DNA of 64,000 nt from Pandoraea cepalis (GTDB lineage: Bacteria; Pseudomonadota; Gammaproteobacteria; Burkholderiales; Burkholderiaceae): NCBI RefSeq assembly GCF_902459665.1, contig NZ_CABPSL010000005.1, positions 186,001 through 250,000 on the forward strand. Direction: 5' to 3'. Below the pieces are notes generated by a model. The model worked only from the letters and a program-made list of their open reading frames with translations. It was not told where the DNA came from and searched no databases. Shown in pieces: positions 10,334 through 20,970 of the stretch (the first letter of the stretch is position 1; every line of letters starts with the position of its first letter). The position numbers and the translations under genes are program-made.

Positions 10334-10822
10334 CTATGGCTTTAGGGTTGTGCTGTTGAACGCCGCCGGCGGACGCAGCATTTCGATATGCAGAATGCCG
10401 TCTTCGTCATACGGCTCACTGGCCTTGACGAAACCGAAGGCGCCATAGAACGCTTCGAGATGCGCCTGAGCCCCGATGCGCAGCGACGCCAACGGCCATG
10501 CCTCATCGGCGATCACCACGGCCCGCGTCAGCAATTCGCGCCCGAGCCCGGTGCCTCGATGCGACGCCGCCGTGATCACACGCCCGATCGACGCTTCGTC
10601 GTAGGCCACTCCGGGCGGCAACAGACGCAAATACGCCGCAATCTGCAGCGCATCCGCCGCATCGCGCACTTGCGCGACGAGATGCAGGCTGTGAGGGTCG
10701 CGTCCGTCGATGTCCTGATACGGGCATTGCTGCTCGACCACGAACACGGCATTTCGCGCGGCCAGAATACGGTAAAGCAGGGAACTGCCCAGCGCATCGA
10801 ACGACTCGCACATCCATTCCAT
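10334..10822 (-). CDS. GNAT acetyltransferase, ElaA-like
   Basis: The product is about 162 residues with the ElaA hallmarks: RNAVFVVEQQCPYQDIDGRD near the N-terminus, IGRVITAASHRGTGLGREL as the acetyl-CoA binding region, and GAQAHLEAFYGAFGFV near the end. The start at 10822 (MEWMCESF) matches the ElaA opening MIEW and has GGAG a few bases upstream. The ATG at 10840 has no such site. The acetyl acceptor is unknown. Confidence 0.88.
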   Translation of the reverse strand: MEWMCESFDALGSSLLYRILAARNAVFVVEQQCPYQDIDGRDPHSLHLVAQVRDAADALQIAAYLRLLPPGVAYDEASIGRVITAASHRGTGLGRELLTRAVVIADEAWPLASLRIGAQAHLEAFYGAFGFVKASEPYDEDGILHIEMLRPPAAFNSTTLKP

Positions 10823-10923
10823 TCCCGACTCTCCGGCCATACGTTGCGAAAGGCGGGACTATAGCACCGTCGCCACACAACGATGCCGGCATCGCGCACA
10901 GGGAATGAATGGGGGAGATCGAC

Positions 10924-11157
10924 TTACTGGAAGTAGACGATGCCCTGCTCGATGTCGGCACGGGCATTACGCTCGGCGTCGTCGAGGGCGTTGCCTTGCG
11001 TGGCAAAGCCGTAGGCGGTCTGGACCTGATAGGCCCCGACTTTTTCCAACCCGCCATGGGTCGGGCGGTGAATCTCGTAGAACGCGTCCCAACGAGCGTT
11101 GTCGCGCTCGACGGCACGCACGCTGTACTGAAATTCTTGAAATTGTGTTGTTTTCAT
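10924..11157 (-). CDS. Small hypothetical protein (77 aa)
   Basis: This is a soluble, charged 77-residue protein starting MKTTQFQEFQYSVRAVERDN. There is no signal peptide or membrane segment, and I do not recognise the family. A purine-rich stretch (AAGGATTC) sits upstream of the ATG, and the coding composition looks real. It is probably monocistronic. Confidence 0.55.
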   Translation of the reverse strand: MKTTQFQEFQYSVRAVERDNARWDAFYEIHRPTHGGLEKVGAYQVQTAYGFATQGNALDDAERNARADIEQGIVYFQ

Positions 11158-11715
11158 TTTTGAATCCTTCTTACTGCAAAAAATATGACTGATAACTATC
11201 CCTCTCGAATCGGCTTACGGTGATGAGAGTGCAAATCTGCACAAATGTTTCCGTGAAGTGCACGCAGCCTATCTGCTCAACATGACAAACACACGACATT
11301 CGCGTGACTGACATACGACAGGCGGTGCAGGTGAACGCGTCACGTAGCGCAAGGCCACATGCGCACCGGCATTGCGCAATGCGGGCGCAATGAGGGCGTT
11401 CTGTACGACTTCCATCCAGTTTCGGGGAACGATGCGCTGTCGCCCAGTCGAGGGCGACGGCAAGAACGTTGGACGCGTGAATTCACGCCAAGCGTTCAGC
11501 GTGACATGCGGTAACAAAGTCGTGCGGCACATTTGTAGTGATAATCGTGCCACACGCGGGCCACCTCGGGACAGGCACTCAGCCGGCCCCGCTATGCATG
11601 CCTCGCTTGACTGCTATCCGCTCAATTCGAAATTGACGAAAAAAACGGTGCAGATAGCGAATGATAACAGAAAATTACTGTCTCGACACCAAAGCAGACC
11701 GGCGCCGAAGTCAGG
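11158..11715. other. 558-bp region with no confident gene
   Basis: One minus-strand ORF (about 11269-11532, starting MCRTTLLPHVTLNAWREF, 87 residues) has a plausible amino acid mix but no ribosome site and no family match I recognise. The AT-rich part at 11620-11690 may hold the promoter of a neighbour. I treat the ORF as unproven. Confidence 0.3.
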
Positions 11716-12231
11716 TCAAGGCGTGGCGGCGCGGTCGTCAATTTGGGCGAGCACCCAATACATATAGCCCGCGAACGCGCCGAAGATCACGTGTCCCGCC
11801 ACCATCGTCCAGCCGCGCGAGGCGACGAACCATGGGAACCACTGCGTCATGACGTAAAAATTGACGGCGTACACGGCCAGCCCGAAGATCGCCCCCGCCA
11901 CCGACACCGTCACCACATCCGAATCCAGCCGGAAGGGGGCGACGATCGCGCCAAGCACCACGCCCAGAACGACACCGATGACCGCGTGGACAATGAGCGC
12001 CATGGCCACAATGGACAGGTCGAACGTAGCAGGCTGCGTCAGGATGCCAGGCCCCAGCGCGATGGCGGCGACCATGCGGGGTGGCACCCATGGGCTCTGG
12101 CCGGAGACCAGCAGCACCATCAGCATTTCCACCGCCGAGAAGAAGGCGCAGGCGACAAAACCGGAAACGGCGGCGGCGGCCCAGTCGGGCGAGCGGTGCG
12201 TGTAGCGATGCGAGTGGAGGTGCAGTTCCAT
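11716..12231 (-). CDS. Four-helix membrane protein of unknown function
   Basis: This 171-residue protein starts with a His-rich cytoplasmic stretch (MELHLHSHRYTHRS). Four hydrophobic helices follow, around residues 17-42, 70-95, 105-127 and 140-165. The plan resembles uncharacterised integral membrane proteins in Burkholderiales. No catalytic motif is visible. Confidence 0.6.
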   Translation of the reverse strand: MELHLHSHRYTHRSPDWAAAAVSGFVACAFFSAVEMLMVLLVSGQSPWVPPRMVAAIALGPGILTQPATFDLSIVAMALIVHAVIGVVLGVVLGAIVAPFRLDSDVVTVSVAGAIFGLAVYAVNFYVMTQWFPWFVASRGWTMVAGHVIFGAFAGYMYWVLAQIDDRAATP

Positions 12232-12385
12232 GATGTTCTCCCTTGAGGGTGACTCTTGGAGCCGCCGGCAGGACCGGCAGTGCTTTCAGGATAGAACAAT
12301 CCAGGCGCGGCGACGGCGGATCCGCGCGATATACTTGGATCTGGCGCCACGTCCCGCCGCCGGCGGGACTATCGGGAGATAACGT

Positions 12386-12583
12386 ATGTCCAGTCTCATT
12401 GGCTTGCTCGTCGCTATCGTGCTCGTGGGTGTTCCCGTCTGGCGGATTCTGACCCGCCTCGGCCTGTCCCCCTGGTTCACGGTGCTGGCCTTCATCCCGG
12501 TCGTCAACATCATCTCCCTCTGGCTGTTGTCCTACGCCGCTTGGCCGGGCCAGCGGACATCGGTCCAGGCGTCCAACGGGTAA
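12386..12583 (+). CDS. Small membrane protein (65 aa)
   Basis: The start MSSLIGLLVAIVLVGVPVWRIL lies a few bases after the ribosome site GGGAGATAACGT. There are two hydrophobic helices (about 3-21 and 32-51) with the pattern RLGLSPWFTVLAFIPVVNI. This pattern recurs in small membrane proteins and in the N-termini of DUF805-like proteins. No function is known to me. Confidence 0.6.
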   Translation: MSSLIGLLVAIVLVGVPVWRILTRLGLSPWFTVLAFIPVVNIISLWLLSYAAWPGQRTSVQASNG

Positions 12584-12692
12584 CGCCTGCGGGCCGAGAT
12601 CACTTGCCTTTGTCGACAGGGCGTGTCGACGCCTGCCCGTGGTGCAGTGCGGTACGGTAGAATATTCGCCAAACCCCGAACACTGGACTGGC

Positions 12693-14411
<1,719 letters not shown>

Positions 14412-14442
14412 ACGCTTCGCGGCAAATCTCCGCGTAGCACTC

Positions 14443-14476
14443 AACCCGCGCCCTCGTGCGCGGGTTTTGTTTTTTG
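14443..14476 (+). terminator. Rho-independent terminator of glnS
   Basis: A perfect 9-bp stem has arms AACCCGCGC at 14443-14451 and GCGCGGGTT at 14458-14466. It is followed by a T-rich run (TTGTTTTTT). Confidence 0.9.
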
Positions 14477-14659
14477 GGGCGCCGGTCAGACACAGCCCCG
14501 CCGCCATACCTGCGCGCTGTCGGAGCACTACCGACACAATGCCAACGCTATACCCAATATAAGGCGCCGACGCGCCCCAAAACGCCAGTTCGGCGTAAGC
14601 TCGCGCCCATTGCTCGCCCACCGCTCAGCCGCTGTGCAGCGGATGCCGCGAGCCCCCCC

Positions 14660-14713
14660 GATTCGCCTGATTCGCCTGATTCGCCTGATTCGCCTGATTC
14701 GCCTGATTCGCCC
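14660..14713. repeat. 9-bp tandem repeat, about six copies (unit GATTCGCCT)
   Basis: Five exact copies of GATTCGCCT and a sixth ending in C run head to tail just upstream of the urea transporter start. If translated in the transporter frame they would read Asp-Ser-Pro repeats. The unit is a multiple of three, so gain or loss of copies would keep the frame. Confidence 0.9.
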
Positions 14714-14731
14714 GATTCTCCACGATCGTCC

Positions 14732-15670
14732 ATGTCAATCCCTCACCTTTCGCCGCCCCCTGCATCGCCCGCGACGTTGGCCGTGCCGCGTGCCGCTGCC
14801 AAGCGCAGAGAGTGGATCGATGCGTTGCCCAGCATGGCGGCGAATTTTGCGCAGATTTATTTCGTCCCTTCGGCAAGGGTCGGATTGTTGCTGTTCGTCC
14901 TACTCGCCCTCGCCAACCTCTCGGCTGCGATCACAGGACTGGCGGCGAGTATCGCCGCGTCGTGCCTCGCGGTCGCGCTGCGACTGCCACACGCACTGCT
15001 TCGTAACGGGCGATTGGGATACAACGCGACCCTCACCGGTATTGCATTCGGCGCGTTATGGCACCCCGACGCCACGTTCGTCGCATGGCTGGCGGTCTGT
15101 GTCTGCCTGACCGTGATCGCAACCGCGACCCTCTCGCGTTACGCACTGCCAGCCCTCACCGGCCCATTCGTGGGTGTGATGGCACTCACCTGGGCGATGC
15201 AGCCGTGGCTGCATTGGTTGCCGCGGGCCGGGGCACTCGCCTGCGACACCGGCACGCCGGGTTTCGTCTTCTGCTCGGTCGGTCAGGTCGTTTTCGTCGC
15301 CCCACTGGTGCTGGGCCTGCTGACCTGGTACGTCCTGGCCCTCTGGAACTCCCGCGCCACGCTGTGGGCGCTCGCGGCGGGCGTCACCGTCTGGTCGGGT
15401 CTCGCCGCACTGGCGACACTTTGGCCGCCAATGGCCACGCAGGCAGGGGGCATTGGCATCAACGCGTTTCTCGCTGCACTCGGCCTAGGGATGTTCGGAC
15501 ATCGCCCAACCGTACGCTTCGCGGGCGCCTTTCTGGCCTGCATCCTTTGCGTTGCGCTCGGCACCGTGTTCGGTCCGTTAGGCTGGCCGTACTTTACGTT
15601 GCCGTTCAATCTGGCGGTATGGGCCATGCTACGCGCGACAGCCCGGACAAGGCCACCGATCTCCGCATAA
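14732..15670 (+). CDS. Urea transporter (UT family)
   Basis: This is an integral membrane channel-like urea transporter of about 312 residues with 8-10 hydrophobic helices. It shows NGRLGYNATLTGIAFG and GQVVFVAPLVLGLL, typical of the duplicated UT fold. I chose the ATG at 14732 (MSIPHLSPPPAS). The frame is open back to 14456 through the tandem repeat, so an upstream non-ATG start cannot be excluded, and no clear ribosome site is seen at 14732. No urease genes are nearby. Confidence 0.85.
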   Translation: MSIPHLSPPPASPATLAVPRAAAKRREWIDALPSMAANFAQIYFVPSARVGLLLFVLLALANLSAAITGLAASIAASCLAVALRLPHALLRNGRLGYNATLTGIAFGALWHPDATFVAWLAVCVCLTVIATATLSRYALPALTGPFVGVMALTWAMQPWLHWLPRAGALACDTGTPGFVFCSVGQVVFVAPLVLGLLTWYVLALWNSRATLWALAAGVTVWSGLAALATLWPPMATQAGGIGINAFLAALGLGMFGHRPTVRFAGAFLACILCVALGTVFGPLGWPYFTLPFNLAVWAMLRATARTRPPISA

Positions 15671-15701
15671 AAAAATGCCCGAAACGCTAACGTTCCGGGC
15701 A
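15669..15701 (-). terminator. Terminator-like hairpin, minus-strand orientation
   Basis: The arms TGCCCGAAACG (15676-15686) and CGTTCCGGGCA (15691-15701) pair with one mismatch. Read on the minus strand, the stem is followed by seven Ts. It would end transcription coming from phrB or from an unrecognised RNA between 15702 and 15960. Confidence 0.7.
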
Positions 15702-15960
15702 CTCGCTCATCGCTCACCCCGTATTGCGAGACTGCCGTCTGCGCGGCGAAGCATCCGCTCGCTGTCCCGTGTGGTTTTGGCTTGCCCTTGCTCGTTCCCG
15801 AGCCGTGCCGTCGTTATTTATTGTGTGGCTTCTCCCCCGACACCCGCCAACGCCCCCCGACGTTCCTGATGCACCACCGAAGCCCGGCCCTCTCGCGTGC
15901 CTTACCTCTATCAACGGTGAGACGCGTGAAAAGTTGACGGGGGTATACACCGATCGTTGC
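15702..15960. other. Unassigned stretch between phrB stop and its likely terminator
   Basis: These 259 bp on the phrB side of the hairpin have no believable ORF; the 89-residue minus ORF is Arg/Gly/Ser rich with no family. It may be a long 3' untranslated region or host a small RNA. Confidence 0.3.
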
Positions 15961-17457
15961 TCAGTCCGCATCCAAGCCGTCATCGCGCTTGCCGGAAACC
16001 GCCGGCGTCTTCACGACCGCATATCGTGCCAGCGTTTCCTTGCGCGCCACGTCGTGCGCCACCCGCGGCGGCGGATAGTCGCGTCCCAGCGCCACGTGGG
16101 CATCGAGCAGCGTCTGCGCGTCGGCCCGCCAGGGAGCATGCAGCGCCTTGTCGGGCAGATTGGCCAGCTCCGGCACGTACTTCCGAATGAAGCGCCCTTG
16201 CGGATCGAACTTCTCCGACTGCGTCACCGGATTGAAGATGCGGAAATACGGTTGCGCGTCGCATCCGGTCGACGCCGCCCACTGCCAGCCGCCGTTGTTC
16301 GCCGCGAGGTCGAAGTCGTTGAGCGCGTGCGCAAAGTAGGCTTCCCCGCGCCGCCAATCGATACCGAGATCCTTGACCAGGAAGCTCGCCGTTACCATGC
16401 GCAGGCGGTTGTGCATATAGCCGGTCTGGTTGATCTGGCGCATGGCGGCATCGACGAGCGGATACCCCGTGCGTCCCTCGCACCAGGCCTGAAAATCGGC
16501 ATCGGCCGCTTGGCCGGCAGCCCATTCGATGGCTTCGTAGGCAGGTTTGAACGCCTGTGCCACGACGCGCGGATGATGGTGCAGGATCATGAAATAGAAC
16601 TCGCGCCAGATAAGCTCGCTGAGCCATGTTTGCGCGCCGCGACCGTCGTCCCCCCCTCGCAACATGGCGGCGTGCGCCTCGCGGGCGAGCGTGCGTATCG
16701 AAATCGTGCCGAAACGCAGATGTACCGACAGATAGCTCGGCCCGCGTATGGCAGGGTAGTCGCGTCGCTCATGGTAATGCGCCATGCGCGGCAGAAAATC
16801 GTCCAGCAATTGACGGGCGCCAGACTCCCCGGCAGGGATGGCCATACGGCGCGCGTCGGACACCTCGAAACCCAACGACGCCAGTGACGGGAGTGCACCG
16901 CTGCCCGTCGGTGGCACAGCCAATCGCCGCCGATCGGCGTCGCGGCCGTGCGGCGCCAAATCCACCGGTCTCACCTGCTTCAACCAAGCGCGCTGATACG
17001 GGGTGAACACGCTGTACGGCTCGCCCTGCGCCGTGAGAATCTCACTCGCCTCGAAAATCACCTGATCCTTGACGACCTCGAAGGCAATGCCGCGTTCGTC
17101 GAGCGAGCGAGCCACCGAGCGATCGCGTGCCACGGCGGCGGGCTCGTAATCGCGCCCGGCAAACACGGCCTGTACGCCGAGCGACTTCGCCAGCGACGGA
17201 ATCTCCGCCACCGGATCCCCGTGACGCACAATCAATGCCCCGCCGGCATGCGTCAGCGTGGTGGCCAATTCGCTCACGCTGTCGTGTATGAATGCGACAC
17301 GACGATCGTCGCGCGGCAAGACGTCGAGAATCGTTGTGTCGAACACAAACACGACATACACCGCTTGGCACGTGGCAAGCGCGTGCGCGAGCGTTGCGTT
17401 GTCCGTGCAGCGCAAGTCGCGCCGGATCCAAACCAACCCCTTATGGAAATCGCTCAT
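15961..17457 (-). CDS. phrB: Deoxyribodipyrimidine photolyase
   Basis: This enzyme repairs cyclobutane pyrimidine dimers using blue light, FAD and an antenna cofactor. The product is 498 residues from MSDFHKGLVWIRRDLR. The N-terminal antenna domain is followed by the FAD domain with WLSELIWREFYFMIL, GRTGYPLVDAAMRQ, MHNRLRMVTASFLVKDLGIDW and the AANNGGWQWAASTGCDAQPY signature. An in-frame ATG at 17502 would add 15 poor residues and is not used. It is divergent from the lipoprotein gene at 17555. Confidence 0.96.
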   Translation of the reverse strand: MSDFHKGLVWIRRDLRCTDNATLAHALATCQAVYVVFVFDTTILDVLPRDDRRVAFIHDSVSELATTLTHAGGALIVRHGDPVAEIPSLAKSLGVQAVFAGRDYEPAAVARDRSVARSLDERGIAFEVVKDQVIFEASEILTAQGEPYSVFTPYQRAWLKQVRPVDLAPHGRDADRRRLAVPPTGSGALPSLASLGFEVSDARRMAIPAGESGARQLLDDFLPRMAHYHERRDYPAIRGPSYLSVHLRFGTISIRTLAREAHAAMLRGGDDGRGAQTWLSELIWREFYFMILHHHPRVVAQAFKPAYEAIEWAAGQAADADFQAWCEGRTGYPLVDAAMRQINQTGYMHNRLRMVTASFLVKDLGIDWRRGEAYFAHALNDFDLAANNGGWQWAASTGCDAQPYFRIFNPVTQSEKFDPQGRFIRKYVPELANLPDKALHAPWRADAQTLLDAHVALGRDYPPPRVAHDVARKETLARYAVVKTPAVSGKRDDGLDAD

Positions 17458-17554
17458 GTCAGATTGGCGCCACACGTGCGCGCCATTGTAGGTTCCGTCC
17501 AATCCCGTACCATAGCGATATCGTGGACTTTATGCCATCGGCCTCGATTACCTT

Positions 17555-18010
17555 ATGACTCAGAAGCTTCCGATTTTGGCTCACACGCGCGGGGTGGTGC
17601 CGGCCGTGTTCTGCCTCGCTGCCGCGTTGCTCATGACCGGCTGCGCCACCTCGACAGCGCCGCGCGGCGCATTGACCTCGGCACGTTCTGGCGCGCCCGA
17701 TGCCGCCCAGTTGCGCGAGCATCATCTGGCGGCCGCCGACACCGCTGCCGACCAGTACCGCACATGCCTGTACGGCCACGTTGCCCGCTATGTCGATCTC
17801 GTGCCGGACCCGATCCGGCTGGCAGACGAAGCCGCCGCCGAGTGCGCCCCGATCACCGGGCGTTTCAGACGTGAGCGACAGGCCGCGGTTGTGACGTACA
17901 CCTCAGCAACCGACGCCTCGCAGCAAGCCGATGCCGCCACACTCGCGCTTCAAGCCGACGGCCTGCGGGTGGCGCGCGCACGTGCCAGGGAGTTGCGCGC
18001 GCTGCGGTGA
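17555..18010 (+). CDS. Hypothetical lipoprotein
   Basis: This 151-residue protein has a lipoprotein signal peptide: a hydrophobic run, then the lipobox LMTGC with the lipidated cysteine near residue 30. The mature part is alanine-rich and helical, with EHHLAAADTAADQYRTC. Two further cysteines could form a disulfide. The function is unknown, and a terminator follows at 18158. Confidence 0.75.
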   Translation: MTQKLPILAHTRGVVPAVFCLAAALLMTGCATSTAPRGALTSARSGAPDAAQLREHHLAAADTAADQYRTCLYGHVARYVDLVPDPIRLADEAAAECAPITGRFRRERQAAVVTYTSATDASQQADAATLALQADGLRVARARARELRALR

Positions 18011-18157
18011 GCGTCTCGCCGGTCTCACGTCGAACCGACAAAGTCTCATGCGCGTGCTTTCCCTAATCGGGCAAGCCCCGATTGGCGAACGACCGGCCGC
18101 TGACCAAAATGCAATCGCCCTCTTACGTCCTTTTGGGGGTACTGCGACAACGTCATT

Positions 18158-18184
18158 TGCCCGCCTCGGCGGGCATTTTCTTTG
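18158..18184 (+). terminator. Rho-independent terminator
   Basis: The stem TGCCCGCC / GGCGGGCA (18158-18165 and 18168-18175) with a 2-nt loop is followed by TTTTCTTT. It ends the plus-strand lipoprotein transcript before the convergent MgtC gene. Confidence 0.75.
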
Positions 18185-18261
18185 GTATCCGCAAGATCTT
18201 CCGGTGATGTCCACCGGGGAGCGACGTGGACGTGCCGCGTCCCGGTTGCGCCGGATGGCAC

Positions 18262-18771
18262 TTACTTGTCGTCGGGATCGCGCGGCGCCGGCGTGTCCGT
18301 GCCGGACGGCGGCCCCGGCAGCTCGTCGTGTCCCAGCCATCGATGCGCGACGGCTTCGATACGCCCGCCGATCGCCAATACGACGAGCAGCAGGACCATC
18401 GCGGCCAGCGCGATATGCCAACGGCCCAAGCCGCATATAATGCCGATCCCCGTGGTACTCCAGAGCGCCGCCGCCGTGGTGAATCCGTGCACCGACGCGC
18501 TACGGTTCGGCCGAACGATACAGCCCGCGCCCAGAAAACCGATCCCGGCCACAATGCCCTGCACCACCCGGCTGACCGACGACGTGTCATAGACCAGCGC
18601 CGACCCGGGAAACGGCACGACCGCCAGCACGAACAACGCCGAGCCGAACGACACGATCGCCAGTGTGCGCAAGCCGACAGATTTGTGATGGAGATTTCGA
18701 TTGAGCCCGACGAGTCCGCCCAGCACCAGCGCTGCCATCAGCCGCAATGTGACTTCGATGATCTCCGCCAT
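18262..18771 (-). CDS. MgtC/SapB family membrane protein
   Basis: This 169-residue protein has about five helices. It shows LGGLVGLNRNLHHKSVGLRT, GIGFLGAGCIV and SVHGFTTAAALWSTTGIGI, all signature stretches of the MgtC/SapB/YhiD family. Relatives influence magnesium starvation survival or the F-ATPase. Here the long cytoplasmic ACT-like C-terminal domain of true MgtC is absent, so it is the short SapB type. Confidence 0.9.
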   Translation of the reverse strand: MAEIIEVTLRLMAALVLGGLVGLNRNLHHKSVGLRTLAIVSFGSALFVLAVVPFPGSALVYDTSSVSRVVQGIVAGIGFLGAGCIVRPNRSASVHGFTTAAALWSTTGIGIICGLGRWHIALAAMVLLLVVLAIGGRIEAVAHRWLGHDELPGPPSGTDTPAPRDPDDK

Positions 18772-18850
18772 CCCTCACCTCGCTCGTTTTGCGCTTTCCG
18801 CGCTTTCCGCTCGTTTCTCGCATCTCGCTCGCCCGGCTCCTCCGAGCGAT

Positions 18851-19981
18851 CTATGCCTGTGGCGATGCATTATCGCCCGTCCCGGGCAGAGTGAGTCGGG
18901 TCGGGTCGACCTCGTCGTCGAACAAGCGCAACTGGCGCGCGGCCTGGGCTTCGAGCAGGCGCACCCCCACGCCCATCAGGCGCACCGGTCGGCGTTTCCG
19001 GCCGACGGCGTCGGCCAGCAATTCACGACATTGCGCGGCATCGACACTCAGCGCGCCGGCTTCTGCCGTCGTCCGTGAAAAGTCGGCGAAACGAATCTTG
19101 ACGAACACCTTGGCGATCGCCAGCGGCTCGCTTCGGCGCGCCCGCTCGATCCGCTCGGATAACTGACGAAGCAGCGGCTCAAGCGCCGCCTCGCAGTCAG
19201 CCAGCGTGCGCAGATCGCGCGTGTAGGTGGTCTCGACACTGATCGACTTGCGTTCCCGGTCCGGGCTGACGTCGCGCGTGTCGATGCCGCGGCAGCGCTC
19301 ATACAATCGCTGACCGAACACGCCGAAACGCTCGGCAAGATCGGCCATCGAATGGCTGCGCAGATCGCCGCAGGACTGCACTCCCAGCGCCCGGAGCTTC
19401 TCCGCCGTGACCTTCCCCACGCCGAACAGGCGCTCGACGGGGAGCGCGGCCACGAAGGCGTCGATTTCTGCCGGTCTCACGACGAACATGCCGTCGGGCT
19501 TGCGCCAGTCGCTGGCAATCTTGGCGATGAACTTGTTGGGGGCGACGCCGGCCGAGACGGTGAGCCCGACCTCCTCGGCGACCCGTGCGCGAATCTCGCG
19601 GGCGATCAATGTGGCCGAGCCGTCGCAACGATCGCTGTGCGTGACATCGAGATACGCCTCGTCGAGCGAAAGCGGTTCGACGAGATCCGTGTAATCGCGG
19701 TAGATCGCCATGATGCGCTGCGATGCCTCCTGATACCGGCGCATGGTCGGCGCAATGATGCGCAACTCGGGACAGAGCTTGAGCGCCTGTGCCGAGGGCA
19801 TGGCCGAACGCACCCCGAAGGCGCGTGCCTCGTAGTTGCACGTTGCGACCACACCTCGCTGATCGGGCTGGCCCCCGACGGCCAGCGGAATTCCCCGCAA
19901 CGACGGGTCATCGCGCATCTCGACAGAGGCGTAGAAGCAATCGGCGTCGCAGTGAATGATCTTGCGCGTAGAGGAGGACAT
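18851..19981 (-). CDS. dinB: DNA polymerase IV (Y family)
   Basis: DinB is an error-prone translesion polymerase. It has 376 residues from MSSSTRKIIHCDADCFYASVEM. The catalytic acidic residues are in IHCDADCFYASVE and SLDEAYLDVT. Little-finger residues extend to the C-terminus. The start at 19981 is chosen because the next upstream in-frame ATG (20017) lies inside the LexA box region. A LexA site at 19999-20014 indicates SOS induction. The C-terminus lacks an obvious beta-clamp motif except QLRLF near the end, which fits a QLxLF clamp-binding box. Confidence 0.95.
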   Translation of the reverse strand: MSSSTRKIIHCDADCFYASVEMRDDPSLRGIPLAVGGQPDQRGVVATCNYEARAFGVRSAMPSAQALKLCPELRIIAPTMRRYQEASQRIMAIYRDYTDLVEPLSLDEAYLDVTHSDRCDGSATLIAREIRARVAEEVGLTVSAGVAPNKFIAKIASDWRKPDGMFVVRPAEIDAFVAALPVERLFGVGKVTAEKLRALGVQSCGDLRSHSMADLAERFGVFGQRLYERCRGIDTRDVSPDRERKSISVETTYTRDLRTLADCEAALEPLLRQLSERIERARRSEPLAIAKVFVKIRFADFSRTTAEAGALSVDAAQCRELLADAVGRKRRPVRLMGVGVRLLEAQAARQLRLFDDEVDPTRLTLPGTGDNASPQA

Positions 19982-19998
19982 GGCTCGCAACGAAAATA

Positions 19999-20014
19999 CT
20001 GTGCAAATATACAG
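19999..20014 (-). promoter_or_regulatory. LexA (SOS) box upstream of dinB
   Basis: CTGT-N8-ACAG matches the gamma/betaproteobacterial LexA consensus exactly. On the minus strand it reads CTGTATATTTGCACAG and ends 17 bp before the dinB ATG. Confidence 0.9.
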
Positions 20015-20060
20015 CATTCACACCACATTTGCGCCCGACGCGTGACATTGCGTCAGCGCC

Positions 20061-20903
20061 TCATCGCACAGGCAGGAACTGGAGGAACTGTGCGCCGAGC
20101 ACATTCTGGACGTACCCGATGCCGGCGCGCCGATACTTCTCGTCGAGCATCTCGGCGAGCAGATCGAGCCGACCGATGATCTTGCCAAACTCCCGTTCGA
20201 AGCTCACGTTGCGCACGTCGGTGAGTTCGTTCGCCAGCAGCAGCGGCTTGCCTGTCATGTCCTGACGACTCGACAGCAGCCACGCCGGGATCTCGACGTT
20301 GCGCGCCGCATTGTAGATTCGCTGTGCGTCGAGGCCATCGCTCAGATAGAAGACCGTCGTCCCGCCATGCGCCGCGACAATCGTGTCAGAAAGACTGTAG
20401 ACGAACGCGGCCACGCGATCGCCACTGAAGGCCGGGTCGAGCGAGAGGGATAATGCCTTCACGTCGCGCAAATTCCGCAGCGCCGGCAGGCTTCGTCGCC
20501 CTTCGATGGCCGCGCGCAATTGCGTCATCGCCTGCGTCTGTGTCGCTGCCCCGCCCTTGCGCCATTCGCGCGGGTTGCGCTTGTAGAGCTTGTCGGCCAG
20601 CCGGTACAAGCCCTCGAGGTTGGCCCGCATGCCCAGCGTCGCCATGCGATTGATGTCCGTCTGTGCGAGATCGGCGGTCGTCATTGCCGTCGAGCGCACT
20701 TTGCCATGATCGGTGGGCGCGTCTTGGTAGGAGACGCATCCCGTACACATGGCCGCCATCACTACCGCAACCATGACAGCCACCGCCGTCAGTCGCCCTC
20801 CCGCGGCATGGGCTATCCCGTTTCGTGCTTGGCGCAAGGCGAGCCGTCGTGTCATGGCGGTATCAGGGTGGGCAAGCGATGACTCTACGCGAACAAAGGC
20901 CAC
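20061..20903 (-). CDS. Hypothetical lipoprotein-like exported protein
   Basis: The ORF encodes up to 280 residues; the likely start is the ATG at 20855 (MTRRLALRQARNG, 264 residues). A hydrophobic run ends in CTGC, a possible but imperfect lipobox. The mature domain contains NEITDV-like helices and FVYSLSDTIVAAHGGTTVFYLSDGLD. It resembles conserved Burkholderiales lipoproteins of unknown function. It is not clearly in an operon with dinB. Confidence 0.7.
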   Translation of the reverse strand: MAFVRVESSLAHPDTAMTRRLALRQARNGIAHAAGGRLTAVAVMVAVVMAAMCTGCVSYQDAPTDHGKVRSTAMTTADLAQTDINRMATLGMRANLEGLYRLADKLYKRNPREWRKGGAATQTQAMTQLRAAIEGRRSLPALRNLRDVKALSLSLDPAFSGDRVAAFVYSLSDTIVAAHGGTTVFYLSDGLDAQRIYNAARNVEIPAWLLSSRQDMTGKPLLLANELTDVRNVSFEREFGKIIGRLDLLAEMLDEKYRRAGIGYVQNVLGAQFLQFLPVR

Positions 20904-20970
20904 ACTTCGTGTCGTTATCTCCTGAAAAGTTGTGACATTCGGTAACGCACCCTCGCCCGGCGTCAGGGCG

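Noticed and set aside
14660-14713. Tandem repeat as a CRISPR array
   Set aside because: The units are 9 bp, directly adjacent and without spacers; no cas genes are near.
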